Shown: one piece after another, positions 1 to 8,405 of the stretch
Layout of the letters: each line of letters starts with the position of its first letter
Numbering within the stretch: position 1 is the stretch's first letter
Notes under the pieces: model-generated
Database searches by the model: none
What the model was told of the DNA's origin: nothing
Seen by the model: the letters and a program-made list of their open reading frames with translations, nothing else
Position numbers and translations under genes: made by a program
Assembly (NCBI GenBank): GCA_965248815.1
Contig: CBDFKK010000008.1
Location: forward strand, 2,790,001 to 2,854,000
From: CBDFKK01 sp965248815
Lineage (GTDB): Bacteria; Pseudomonadota; Alphaproteobacteria; SMXP01
Direction: 5' to 3'
Length of the DNA stretch: 64,000 bases

Positions 1-66
1 CCGAGACAGATCAGCGTCGTCCTCAACTGGTACGAGGAGTTGGAGCGGCTGGTACCGGCGGAGTGA
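1..66 (+). CDS. C-terminal tail of an unknown protein (partial)
   Basis: An open frame enters from the left edge and stops at TGA 64-66. The 21 visible residues end in NWYEELERLVPAE. A tail of the form VVxNWxEEL is, from memory, common at the ends of PD40/TolB-like or protein kinase-related proteins, but too little is visible to assign a family. It lies just upstream of decayed transposase DNA, so the parent gene may itself be part of the accessory region. Confidence 0.35.
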   Translation, partial: PRQISVVLNWYEELERLVPAE

Positions 67-108
67 AAGTCTGGTAGAAGAAGGGACGTCGTAGCTTTAG
101 ATTGAACT

Positions 109-289
109 TTGGAAACAGCTTCTTTCTGCCACGTACCAGAGGCATGCGTGACCTCACATTACTGGGCGCGGCAATTGGTTGGGCTTGGTCATAACGTCAA
201 GCTCATGCCGCCGCGGTACGTGAAGCCTTATGTGAAGCGGAACAAGAACGATAGGACGGATGCGGAAGCGATCTGCGAAGCGGTAACAC
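109..289 (+). pseudogene. IS110-family transposase, internal N-terminal fragment
   Basis: About 60 residues match the N-terminal RuvC-like part of IS110-family transposases: an ACxxxHYWAR-type segment, then a PPRYVKPYVKRNKNDRTDAE block and EAICEAVTR. The KRNKNDxxDAEAI motif is diagnostic of the family. The frame has no proper start and the similarity ends abruptly near 289, where unrelated coding sequence begins in another frame. No terminal repeats or C-terminal domain are visible, so this is a relic of an old insertion and not a working element. Confidence 0.75.
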
Positions 290-421
290 GGCAAGGACCT
301 CAAAGACCGTCTGCCTGGCGCAAAATTGGAAATCATTGAGGGTGCAGGCCACGAGATTTCTCCCTCATTGGAACCGGTTCTCTCAAGACTTATCCTGCAA
401 CATCTTGGTCAGAATCAGTGA
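290..421 (+). pseudogene. Alpha/beta hydrolase C-terminal fragment
   Basis: Directly at the end of the IS110 similarity, in a different frame, 43 residues read through to TGA 419-421. The sequence contains LKDRLPGAKLEIIEGAGHE followed by a short helix. It has the form of the last strand, the catalytic-histidine loop (GAGHE) and the terminal helix of an alpha/beta hydrolase. No start, nucleophile elbow or oxyanion region precedes it. The simplest reading is that a hydrolase gene was cut by an insertion or deletion that left only its 3' end. The family assignment rests on the short histidine-loop pattern. Confidence 0.55.
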
Positions 422-492
422 CCGGTCTTAGATTTGCCATGATGACCCAAATGGTTGCTTGCCAACCGGTCTGCTAATGAGACCAAAGGCGC

Positions 493-675
493 GTGCGTAC
501 TCCCATCAAGGCCACGGCCCGCGAGCCGATCAAACAGGCCGGATATATATCAGCGACTTCCGATATCCTGCACAATCTCACTTGCGATACGCAGCCGTTC
601 GAGACCCCAGCAGAGAAGGATCGGATGGTGTGTTGCATCGATCGATTGAATCCGCAGACGAAAAGCAGACATTAG
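493..675 (+). pseudogene. Possible decayed GAF-domain scrap
   Basis: A 60-residue frame contains IKQAGYISATSDILHN and then DTQPF. It resembles the linker and GAF start (EQQTATSDILRVI...TDxQPVFD) seen in many histidine kinases and adenylate cyclases. The frame has no ribosome binding site and ends after about 60 residues. The likeness is short and by eye, so this may be chance. Confidence 0.25.
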
Positions 676-999
676 TTGTTTGACAATTGATTCTGCCGTG
701 CAAATTGAGTTCGCAGCTGCAACCTGTTTTCAACTCCTCACAGTCTAAGCCGGATCTACAATTCTAATTTTTCAATTGGTAGCCAGGGCGGTCGCCTGCG
801 AACCGGAGAAACGGAGAGTGTCTCCAAATATAAAATGAAGCGAGGCGGACAATCAGCGAGAATTGGGCTCTCGGGAGCTGGCACTACTCGACCAACCCTT
901 TGAACTGTCTAATGAATTAAATTGGATCCGGAGGCGCCAAATTCTGCCCAATTTGGCTGGCGGAGGAGGCAGTCCAATGCGAACTCGTCTCAGGCAGAA

Positions 1000-1197
1000 T
1001 TCCCTGATACCCGGGAAAATACAGGGAAATTTCGCAAATTCCGCCGTTACAATCGAAATGCGTGCCGAGACATATAATAATGTCATGGGCTTATAATAAT
1101 GTCATGGGCTTACGCACAAATTCCCTAAGGAAATAACAGGGAAAGCGATTTCCCTGTTAACGACCCGAACAGGGATTTTGGTGTGCATTACAGGGAA
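1000..1197. repeat. Array of TTCCCTG / CAGGGAA half-sites
   Basis: The heptamer TTCCCTG or its complement CAGGGAA, allowing one mismatch, occurs seven times in both orientations: 1000-1006, 1022-1028, 1121-1127, 1137-1143, 1150-1156, 1170-1176 and 1191-1197. Neighbouring copies form short inverted pairs. It lies immediately upstream of the lyase gene. Similar TTCCCTG-rich junk occurs near decayed insertions in alphaproteobacteria, so an old repeat is as likely as a regulatory site cluster. Confidence 0.5.
1073..1110. repeat. Perfect 19-bp tandem duplication
   Basis: The unit TATAATAATGTCATGGGCT occurs at 1073-1091 and again without any spacer at 1092-1110, followed by a further TA. It looks like a recent slippage or repair duplication inside the half-site array. 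Confidence 0.9.
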
Positions 1198-1269
1198 CGA
1201 GCGAGAGTTCTGCCGCGGATGGAGTTTTCGGTAGGAACACGTCCCCGTCGATTGGTAGGGTATGATCAT

Positions 1270-2151
1270 ATGACTGCGAAGCATCGCGCGCGTTTGAGAA
1301 ATCTCCTAGCTTCCGACAACATCGTCGTTGCGACCGGCATTTACGACACACTTACAGCTTGGCTTTCACAAAAGGCAGGTTTCGAAGCTGTCTTTCTTTC
1401 GGGTTCCGCCGTCGCAATCTCTCAATTAGCACGGCCCGATATCGGCCTCGTCACTATGAGCGAAATCGCGTCAACCCTCGAACGCATCCGAGACCGGATA
1501 GAGCTGCCCATCATTGCGGATGCAGATTCGGGGTTTGGAAACGCGTTCCATGTTCAGCGGACAGTTCGCATGCTGGAGCGTGCGGGCGCGTCCGGCATCC
1601 AGATCGAAGATCAACTGAATACAAAGAAACCCAAAGATGTTCAAAGCCGCCCGCTTGTTTCCACCGAAGAAATGGTGGGCAAAATCAAAGCGGCTCAAGA
1701 TGCCAAACAGGCATCAGATACCGTAATTAGCGCACGCACCGATTCTTTCTTTACAGAAGGACTGCAAGCATCTCTCGACCGCGCTGAAGCCTATCTCGAA
1801 GCTGGCGCCGACATGATTTTTGTCGAAGGGTTGCAGTCCGAAGAAGACCTTCAACTATTGTGCAAAAGAGTAAAAGGGCGCGCGCCGCTGCTTTACAATA
1901 TGTTAGCACAAGGTAAGTCGCCCGCATTGAAACCCGATGATCTAGCTCAAATTGGCTTCTCGATTGTTCTCTATCCTGCAACGGCTATCGAATCCGCTAC
2001 TCATGCGGTTTATGGCGCGCTAACTGAGCTGAAGTCGGCAATCGATGGATCAAAAGATACCACTCAGAAAGCGGAGCATAGTTCAACGCACGATATTCTG
2101 GACGCCGCAAATTTTCTAAAAGCCGGTGAACGCTTTGGCGGCGACAACTAG
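1270..2151 (+). CDS. Isocitrate lyase / PEP mutase superfamily lyase
   Basis: This is a 293-residue member of the isocitrate lyase/PEP mutase superfamily, TIM-barrel enzymes that cleave or form C-C or P-C bonds next to a carboxylate using Mg2+. The metal-binding DADSGFGN motif is at residues 84-91 and IEDQ at 112-115. The following loop reads NTKKPKDV in place of the KKCGH of true (methyl)isocitrate lyases, so it lacks the usual catalytic cysteine; a hydrolase, phosphonate-type or oxaloacetate-type activity is possible. I chose ATG 1270 because it gives the usual family length; the frame stays open upstream to ATG 1183. It is the first gene of a plus-strand cluster with a TetR regulator, a solute-binding protein and a MetE-like protein. 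Family is sure, reaction is not. Confidence 0.85.
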   Translation: MTAKHRARLRNLLASDNIVVATGIYDTLTAWLSQKAGFEAVFLSGSAVAISQLARPDIGLVTMSEIASTLERIRDRIELPIIADADSGFGNAFHVQRTVRMLERAGASGIQIEDQLNTKKPKDVQSRPLVSTEEMVGKIKAAQDAKQASDTVISARTDSFFTEGLQASLDRAEAYLEAGADMIFVEGLQSEEDLQLLCKRVKGRAPLLYNMLAQGKSPALKPDDLAQIGFSIVLYPATAIESATHAVYGALTELKSAIDGSKDTTQKAEHSSTHDILDAANFLKAGERFGGDN

Positions 2152-2347
2152 CTGCTTCTCTAAAGCTTGAGCCAAGAATTAGACGATAGCGCAAACAGTT
2201 TTGGTATTAAGATAATTCTCTACGGCCGCTAGTCTGCTTTGGGCCACTAGCCGCGCCGACCGCTCTGCCATAAACGATCTTGACTATTAATGCAGATCGC
2301 CGCACTCTGCCGACCGGTCGTCCGGCCAATTAGGGAAATAGCCTATA

Positions 2348-2968
2348 ATGGCTCCAGAAACTGCTGAGCAGACACGTTCTGCCGCTAAGAGAGCTGCAAT
2401 CCCAGCTCGTCAAACCAAAGCATTGATCGTCGACCGGGCTTGCGACCTGATCGCGGAAGGCGGCCTCGAAGCGCTCACCGCAGCGGCTCTTGCAAGACAG
2501 GCGGGGATTAGCAAAGGCGGGCTCTATCATCATTTTGAGCGGATGGACGATGTGGTCTTTGCCGCGTTCGATGCGACAAGCAAGCGCATTTTCGGTGTCT
2601 TGGGCACCGGAGGCCCGCAAACCCTTAGCGAATATCTTGATGAAGTCGAGCATGTCGTCTTCAAAGTCTTGTTAAAGGATCCGAAGTCGCTTCGCATTAT
2701 TACCGAACTCTATCCCAAGTTTATGTTCGATCCCTCGCTTCGCAAGGCTCGCACAGCCTCTTTTGCAAGAGTCTCCAAATCGACAAGCGCGGCCAGCGCG
2801 AATGGTTCAGCTATCAGCGAAAAACAATTCGAAATGGCTTTTAGTGCGATCAGTGTATTTCTAACCGGGCTCGCGGTTCAGAATGTCGATATGAGAAGTG
2901 TGAAACAAAGCCGCGAATTGTGGCGGTGGTTCAGAGAAGCTTTAAACGATAAAGTCATGGCTGGGTAA
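2348..2968 (+). CDS. TetR/AcrR-family transcriptional regulator
   Basis: A 206-residue protein with an N-terminal TetR helix-turn-helix at about residues 27-75: an IVDRACDLIAEGG helix, then LTAAALARQAGISKGGLYHHF. The GLYHHF end is the typical recognition-helix junction. The rest is the variable all-helical ligand-binding and dimer domain, carrying a WRWFREAL helix near the end. It stands between the lyase gene and the solute-binding protein on the same strand, so it probably senses a substrate of the cluster and represses it. The ligand is unknown and I saw no clear palindromic operator in the 196-bp space upstream. Confidence 0.9.
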   Translation: MAPETAEQTRSAAKRAAIPARQTKALIVDRACDLIAEGGLEALTAAALARQAGISKGGLYHHFERMDDVVFAAFDATSKRIFGVLGTGGPQTLSEYLDEVEHVVFKVLLKDPKSLRIITELYPKFMFDPSLRKARTASFARVSKSTSAASANGSAISEKQFEMAFSAISVFLTGLAVQNVDMRSVKQSRELWRWFREALNDKVMAG

Positions 2969-2988
2969 TATCTATTGGGGCTATTCAA

Positions 2989-4581
2989 ATGCGCGCCGTC
3001 TGGAAGTGCAAAACCGTTTGGCTGATCGCCTTATTGTCGGTGGCTATGGTCACGAGCGACATAGCTGCGGCAGAAAGCGTTCTTAATCGCGGTACGGGTC
3101 CAGAGCCCCGTTCCCTTGATCCTCACTTGGGTTTTGGCTCTGCCAACGCGGAGATCAACCGCGATTTGTTTGAGGGCCTTCTCGTTCTGTCTAAGGACGA
3201 TGAATCCGCGCCGGGGCAAGCACGCGCCTACAGCGTAAGCGATGACGGGCTTGTTTATACCTTCGTTCTCCAGGACGACATCTATTGGTCTGACGGAAAG
3301 CCCGTCGTGGCGGAAGACTTTGTCTATTCGTTCCGTCGTTTAGTCGATCCTAAAACCGCGTCGCCTTTGGCAGGTTACGCCTTCGTCCTCAAGAACGCTC
3401 GGGCGATCACGCGTTCGGAGTTACCGACGGAAGCGTTGGGCGTCGTGGCAAAAGACCAAAACACTTTTGAAATCACTCTGGAATATCCGGCGCCGTACTT
3501 TCCCTTTGTCCTCACCGCCCCAATGTACTATCCGGTCCCACGTCACGCGATAGAGGCACACGGCAGCAAATGGACCCGTGAAGAGAACATAGTGACCAAC
3601 GGCGCCTACGTCTTGGAGGACCGCGTACCAACGCAAGCCATAAGTTTGGTACGCAACGAGCAGTACTATGCATCTTCAGAGACCAGCATCGACCGGGTTG
3701 TCTATCACTTCATTGAAAGTTATGCGGCGGGTTTCAAACGCTATCGTGCGGGTGAGATCGACTTCTTGCGGAATCTTCCGCTTTCTCAGCTGGAGTGGGT
3801 CAAGAAAAATCTCAGCGATGATTTGGACTTGACTCTGGCGCTCATGGTCAATTGCATTTACATCAACTTAACAAGAGCCCCCTTTAACGATGTGCGCGTC
3901 AGAAAAGCACTTAGTCTCGCAATTGATCGAGAACTCATTACCGAACGCCTTATGAAAGACGGAAGTCTACCCGCTTACAATTTCGTCACGCCAGCGTTCA
4001 AAGGATACGGACCCAATCCGGCGTCTTACGCCCAAGAAAGCATCGATCAACGTATCGCTAATGCAAAGCGACTATTGACGGAGGCGGGATTTGGTGAAAG
4101 CAACCCTCTCACTTTCACCCTCACCCTCGGTAATACAGGGCGACTGCAGCCTATTGCTTTGGCCGTTCAAGGCATGTGGCGCGACCTTGGCGTGCAGGCC
4201 GAACTTAACGCAGTCAGCCCGCTGTCTTCGATGCTAGCTGCGCGCAATCGGGATTTTGACTTAATTCAACAGGAACAGGTGTCGGGATACCAGGATCCCA
4301 TGGCGGTCCTTGAGATCTTCAGACGGGATAGCCCTTCAAACTTTATGTCTTATGACAATCCCGCGTATGAAGAGTTGATCGATTCGTCGTTGAATATCAA
4401 AGAAACAGCGAAAAGGTTCGAAGTCCTTAGGCAAGCCGAGCAAATAGCCGTAGCTGATTTTCCTCTCATTCCTATCTACTTCCTGAACATGCGCCGCCTG
4501 GTCAATCCACGAATTGATGGTTGGCACTCGAGCGCGAGCGGTGCCCGGGCCACGCAATACCTAAGCTTGAAGACCGAGTAA
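2989..4581 (+). CDS. ABC transporter substrate-binding protein, family 5 (peptide/oligopeptide type)
   Basis: A 530-residue periplasmic binding protein of the OppA/DppA type (SBP family 5). Residues 1-28 form a signal peptide with an AAA-type cleavage site. The mature part starts with the family signature GTGPEPRSLDPHLGF and continues through DLFEGLL, YTFVLQDDIYWSDGKPV and DFVYSFRRLVDP. Ligands of this fold include peptides, opines and other small amphipathic compounds. No permease or ATPase gene is present in the window, so it is an orphan binding protein here or works with a transporter elsewhere. It starts 20 bp after the TetR stop, which suggests co-transcription. Confidence 0.92.
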   Translation: MRAVWKCKTVWLIALLSVAMVTSDIAAAESVLNRGTGPEPRSLDPHLGFGSANAEINRDLFEGLLVLSKDDESAPGQARAYSVSDDGLVYTFVLQDDIYWSDGKPVVAEDFVYSFRRLVDPKTASPLAGYAFVLKNARAITRSELPTEALGVVAKDQNTFEITLEYPAPYFPFVLTAPMYYPVPRHAIEAHGSKWTREENIVTNGAYVLEDRVPTQAISLVRNEQYYASSETSIDRVVYHFIESYAAGFKRYRAGEIDFLRNLPLSQLEWVKKNLSDDLDLTLALMVNCIYINLTRAPFNDVRVRKALSLAIDRELITERLMKDGSLPAYNFVTPAFKGYGPNPASYAQESIDQRIANAKRLLTEAGFGESNPLTFTLTLGNTGRLQPIALAVQGMWRDLGVQAELNAVSPLSSMLAARNRDFDLIQQEQVSGYQDPMAVLEIFRRDSPSNFMSYDNPAYEELIDSSLNIKETAKRFEVLRQAEQIAVADFPLIPIYFLNMRRLVNPRIDGWHSSASGARATQYLSLKTE

Positions 4582-4647
4582 TTCATGAGATTTTACTAGC
4601 CAAGTCTCGCGCGTGCGGACAAGTAAACATTTTGGAGATCTTGAAAG

Positions 4648-5679
4648 ATGGTGGACAAACTATTTCCCTGCACGATTGTTGGAAGCTACGTGCAGCCAGA
4701 GTGGCTGATCGATCGCAAAAAGCTCGCTGGGCAGTTTCCGCCACGGATAAGAATGAAAGAGTTGTGGCGCATTGAGCCGGAGTTCTTACAGGCAGCTCAG
4801 AATGATGCCGTCGAATTGGCTGTGCGGGATCAAGAGCGGGCGGGATTGGACATCGTGACGGACGGCGAAGTCCGCCGTGAAAGTTATTCCAATCATGTCG
4901 CAAATGCGTTGGAAGGTATTGATATTGACCAGCCAGGAGAGGCTTTGGATCGCCACGGCTCAACCGTGCCTGTGCCCAGAATCGCAGGTCCCATCAAGTG
5001 GAAGGGGCCGATTTGCGCCGAAGACGTGAAATTCATGAGGTCAATAACCGATCGACAAATAAAGATAACGGTGCCAGGCCCGTTCACCGCGTCCCAGCAA
5101 GCGCAAGATGACTTCTATGACAAGCCCCGTGATGCGTCTCTGGCCTATGCCGACGCGATCAATGCGGAAATGAAAGCTCTGTTTGAAGCAGGTGCCGACA
5201 TTGTGCAAATGGACGAACCCTATATGCAAGCGCGATCTGATGCGGCGCGCGACTATGGTGTCGAAGCCGTCAATCAGGCGCTCAAAGGCATTAAGGGTAC
5301 GACGTGTCTGCATATTTGTTTCGGCTATGCCCAAATTGTCCATGAAAGACCCGAGGGTTATTCCTTCCTTCCTGAGTTGGAAAATACAGACATCGATCAA
5401 ATCTCAATCGAAACAGCGCAATCCAAATTGGATTGCAAGATTTTGGAATCCCTTCCATCCAAAGAAATCCTGCTTGGGGTGTTGGATCTGGGGACCCATG
5501 AAGTGGAAACGCGCGACGAAATTGCCGATCGGGTGCGGCGCGCGCTGCCCCATATTGACAAAGAGCGGGTGATTCTGGCGCCGGATTGCGGCTTCAAATA
5601 TTCACCGAGAAGCGCGGCTTTTGGAAAGCTGAAATCGATGTGCGAAGCCACCGAAATTCTACGCAATGAATTGGGTTGA
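4648..5679 (+). CDS. MetE-like cobalamin-independent methyltransferase (single domain)
   Basis: A 343-residue protein of the UROD/MetE-like TIM-barrel superfamily that covers only the catalytic half of MetE. The zinc ligands can be placed: H222 and C224 in LHICFGY, E255 in ISIET, and C314 in PDCGFKY; D189 lies in the MDEP substrate loop. Such stand-alone proteins transfer methyl or alkyl groups to thiols (core methionine synthases, epoxyalkane:coenzyme M transferase-like enzymes). The neighbouring SAM methyltransferase and TauD-type dioxygenase point to handling of a methylated small compound rather than housekeeping methionine synthesis. The exact acceptor is not visible. Confidence 0.88.
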   Translation: MVDKLFPCTIVGSYVQPEWLIDRKKLAGQFPPRIRMKELWRIEPEFLQAAQNDAVELAVRDQERAGLDIVTDGEVRRESYSNHVANALEGIDIDQPGEALDRHGSTVPVPRIAGPIKWKGPICAEDVKFMRSITDRQIKITVPGPFTASQQAQDDFYDKPRDASLAYADAINAEMKALFEAGADIVQMDEPYMQARSDAARDYGVEAVNQALKGIKGTTCLHICFGYAQIVHERPEGYSFLPELENTDIDQISIETAQSKLDCKILESLPSKEILLGVLDLGTHEVETRDEIADRVRRALPHIDKERVILAPDCGFKYSPRSAAFGKLKSMCEATEILRNELG

Positions 5680-5764
5680 CCAGTGTAACGCCGAAAATGC
5701 CCGACGGCAGCTCGAGAAACAGACAGGCCCAAGCGGTGGGGCGCCATAACAAAAGGAACAAATC

Positions 5765-6751
5765 ATGGCAAATCGACCAGACAACGTTTCGCACTTTGTT
5801 CAAAGCTATGACGCCGAGGACAGCTGGGAGAAGTTGACCTGGGCGCATCAGGATCAGACTTTGTTCCTGGCCGATATCAGCAAGAAGCATAAACCCGGCA
5901 AGGCCTTGGATATTGGCTGCGGCACGGGTACCGATTCTATTTTTCTCGCCAAGGAAGGCTGGGACGTGACCAGCTTGGATTTCGTGCCCAAGGCGATTGA
6001 AATGACTGAGCGACGCGCCAAGGAAGCAGGCGTATCGGTTAACCCGGTCGTTGCCGACATACTCGAGTGGGAAGCACCACACAAATACGATCTGGTTTTG
6101 GACCATGGGCTGCTGCACAACATGCACCCGGAAAACCATGCCCTTTATCGAGAACGATTGTTCAAAGCCATGGGTGACGATGCAAATTTCGTCATCGTCC
6201 ACTGGCTCAAACTTCATCCCGAACAACCGGTGACAATGGCCGGGCCAAACCGCGCAAGCCGGGAGGAAATCAAGGATTTCTTTGCTCCGGAATTAACAGA
6301 GCGCTACTTCGCCGTTGAAGAAAGAGGAGACTTGCCCTGGTTTGTGGGGGGCGGAATGTCGATGGCGACACTCTGGTTCACGCTCAACAATTCCGTTCAG
6401 AAACCGGCAGAGCTCGTCTCCCAGATTAAATCCACTTTGGACAAACAAGGATTCGATTACGAGTCGGCGATCAGCGAAGCAGGGGACGGGCTGGTTGAGG
6501 CCGAACTCATGCCCCATTTGATGGCGCGCATCGTGGGTCCCGGCCGTTTGTGCTTGTCTCAATCCATTCTTAAACGCGACGAAGGCGCAATGGTTATATC
6601 GTCTTGGGCCGAACGATCAGGTGAGGACGCGCACTATATGGAGAATCTATTGCGCTTGTTCGGCTCTAAAGACCACGGCAACGTTTGCGGCGACATGCCC
6701 AACTGCGATGTCTGCCAAGTCAGCTTTTGCTTGAAACAGCGGCTGACGTAG
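5765..6751 (+). CDS. Class I SAM-dependent methyltransferase with C-terminal Cys-rich extension
   Basis: A 328-residue protein. The first 190 residues or so are a Rossmann SAM methyltransferase: motif I LDIGCGTGTDS at about 48-58, an acidic residue after VTSLD, and VVADILEW as motif II. The rest is an unassigned extension of about 130 residues ending in four cysteines, C308-x5-C314-x2-C317-x4-C322, which could bind zinc, iron or a metalloid. A broken paralogue of the methyltransferase part lies just downstream at 7693-8142. The gene sits 85 bp after the MetE-like gene and just before the dioxygenase. A small thiol, selenium, arsenic or halide acceptor is conceivable, but this is inference. 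Confidence 0.85.
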   Translation: MANRPDNVSHFVQSYDAEDSWEKLTWAHQDQTLFLADISKKHKPGKALDIGCGTGTDSIFLAKEGWDVTSLDFVPKAIEMTERRAKEAGVSVNPVVADILEWEAPHKYDLVLDHGLLHNMHPENHALYRERLFKAMGDDANFVIVHWLKLHPEQPVTMAGPNRASREEIKDFFAPELTERYFAVEERGDLPWFVGGGMSMATLWFTLNNSVQKPAELVSQIKSTLDKQGFDYESAISEAGDGLVEAELMPHLMARIVGPGRLCLSQSILKRDEGAMVISSWAERSGEDAHYMENLLRLFGSKDHGNVCGDMPNCDVCQVSFCLKQRLT

Positions 6752-6857
6752 AAACGCAACAACGACTTTCGGAACGCGGCGTCGAAACTGTTGCTCAGGC
6801 AATGCCAAAACTGGTTTCGCCGTCTTAAGGCGTCTCGATCATAAGGAGAAGAGTCAA

Positions 6858-7712
6858 ATGGACATCCGGCCCCTGACAGGTGCACTTGGCGCTGAAATCT
6901 CAGATGTCGATCTATCACAACCTCTGAGCAGCGACACGGCCGACCAGCTCAGAAAGGCCTGGCTTAAGTATAAAGTGCTCGTCTATCGCAACCAAACTCT
7001 GACAATGGAGCAACACAAAAACTTTGCTCGTTTGTTCGGCGACCTGGCGACGATCAAATACGGTCCTCCAACAATTGACGATGAATCAACTGTGCACGTG
7101 GTCGAAAGCGAGAATTACGAAGAAAAACGGAAAATTACGCCGCAGGGCAACTCAGGTCTTTTGCACATCGATGAAACAACGCAGGAAATTCCCACAAAGG
7201 GCACGGTGCTTTACGCCGTCTCCCTCCCCGACTACGGCGGCGACACGCTCTTTGTGAACATGTGCGCGGCCTACGATGCCCTGTCGCCGGTCATCAAGGA
7301 TCTCGCTCACGCGCTGCATGGCTCACATGACTCTATAGCCAAGGCAGTGATCGAAGATGCTTTAAGGCAAGGTGATGCTGAAACCGTTCAGCGGGTTGCA
7401 AAGTTTGCTAGTCCGCCGACGTATCACCCGCTTGTGTGGACCCATCCCGAGACGGGGCGAAAGTCATTGCTTTTCAATCCCTTGAGAACAACGCATTTCA
7501 AAGAACTCAATTCCGCAGAAAGTGATGCTCTCAGAAACTTCCTTGATCAGCATTTGCGCCGCCCGGAATTTCATTGCCGGGTCACTTGGGAACCAAAGAC
7601 GGTTGTGATGTGGGACAACCGCTGCACGGCACATATGGGGGTGACGGATTACTGGGTCGGCCACCGCCTATTACACCGCGTCACCCTCACCGGTGATGCT
7701 AAGCCTGCGTAA
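6858..7712 (+). CDS. TauD/TfdA-family 2-oxoglutarate/Fe(II) dioxygenase
   Basis: A 284-residue enzyme of the TauD/TfdA family, which hydroxylates small substrates such as taurine, alkyl sulfates, 2,4-D or carnitine precursors using Fe(II), O2 and 2-oxoglutarate. The facial triad is visible as H103 and D105 (LLHIDE) and H259 (CTAHMG). R270 and R274 in GHRLLHRVT are the likely 2-oxoglutarate-binding arginines. The N-terminal MDIRPLTGALGAEISDVDLS is the classical start of the family. A ribosome binding site (aaggaga) precedes ATG 6858. It is the last intact enzyme of the plus-strand cluster. Confidence 0.93.
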   Translation: MDIRPLTGALGAEISDVDLSQPLSSDTADQLRKAWLKYKVLVYRNQTLTMEQHKNFARLFGDLATIKYGPPTIDDESTVHVVESENYEEKRKITPQGNSGLLHIDETTQEIPTKGTVLYAVSLPDYGGDTLFVNMCAAYDALSPVIKDLAHALHGSHDSIAKAVIEDALRQGDAETVQRVAKFASPPTYHPLVWTHPETGRKSLLFNPLRTTHFKELNSAESDALRNFLDQHLRRPEFHCRVTWEPKTVVMWDNRCTAHMGVTDYWVGHRLLHRVTLTGDAKPA

Positions 7713-8142
7713 ATCTCGTCCGCATGGAAAACTGGCGAATTATTCACGTAGAAGGAAGCAAAGCCCAAAAGAGAGCGCCGAGAAGGCGGGCGTCAACGTC
7801 GAGCTGATCGCGGCGGATGTGGCGGACTGGCGAGATGAGAGGTCCTTCGATCTCATTATCGACACAGGTCTCATGCACGTCCTTCACCAAGAGAAATTTG
7901 ACTCGTACCGCTCACTTGTAATGCGAAATCTGAAGAGCGGGGGCGATTTTGTTTTGAGCCATTGGATCAATCTGCGCTCAGAAATGAGCGTGAACCTCAA
8001 ATCCGAAGAGCAAATTGCTGAGTTCTTCTCGCCCGAGCTTCGTACGATTGAAGTCATACCAGTCGAGTTTGGCGTTAAGGCCGAGGACGGTGAGGCCAGC
8101 GCCGTACCTGCTATGGGCTACTATTGGATGAAAAAAAATTAG
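7693..8142 (+). pseudogene. Truncated SAM methyltransferase remnant
   Basis: The readable part, from about KAGVNVELIAADV onward, matches the second half of a class I methyltransferase and is a paralogue of the enzyme at 5765: compare VELIAADVADW, LIIDTGLMHVLH and EEQIAEFFSPEL with VVADILEW, LVLDHGLLHNMH and REEIKDFFAPEL. The SAM-binding glycine loop (motif I) is missing, and the formal start lies inside the dioxygenase gene. It is therefore a 5'-deleted copy. The duplication followed by loss suggests rearrangement at the downstream edge of the cluster. Confidence 0.7.
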
Positions 8143-8155
8143 AGCCGCATGGCAA

Positions 8156-8374
8156 AACAAGACGCTTATCATCGAAGGTGTTCCGGATCGCATCGTCAAT
8201 GCGCTGGTCGACGGCTTAACCTTATGAGGCGATCATGGCGATCTCGATCGCATTATTGACGAGTTGAAGCAATTCGAAGCCAAGGGGCTGACGGAGATTG
8301 CCCTACGCGTCTACGAAGACCCGGCCGGTTGTATCCGGTTGATTGGAGGAAAAATCATTCCCGCATTGAATTAA
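8156..8374 (+). pseudogene. LLM-class oxidoreductase C-terminal fragment with in-frame stop
   Basis: One frame reads IIEGVPDRIVNALVDGL, meets TGA at 8225-8227, and continues in the same frame as LDRIIDELKQFEAKGLTEIA and IRLIGGKIIPALN to TAA 8372-8374. This pattern is the C-terminal end of luciferase-like (LLM) flavin-dependent oxidoreductases, where the tail ends in xxRLIGExVxPAL. There is no N-terminal part. It is a relic of a deleted flavin monooxygenase or reductase gene. Confidence 0.55.
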
Positions 8375-8405
8375 TTTGTTTTGCATTGTTTTGAGGGAGA
8401 GACAA

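Larger units (their letters stand above)
422..1269. other. Gene-poor stretch with decayed DNA and repeats
   Basis: I see no intact gene between the hydrolase fragment and the lyase at 1270. The stretch holds the GAF-like scrap, a perfect 19-bp tandem duplication at 1073-1110, and a cluster of short TTCCCTG/CAGGGAA half-sites at 1000-1197. Short ORFs on both strands around 850-1100 have the look of recurrent spurious ORFs derived from repeats. Confidence 0.5.

Noticed and set aside
5594..6226. A 210-residue minus-strand frame across the methyltransferase start
   Set aside because: Covers the 5' part of a clear methyltransferase gene; sequence is not protein-like.
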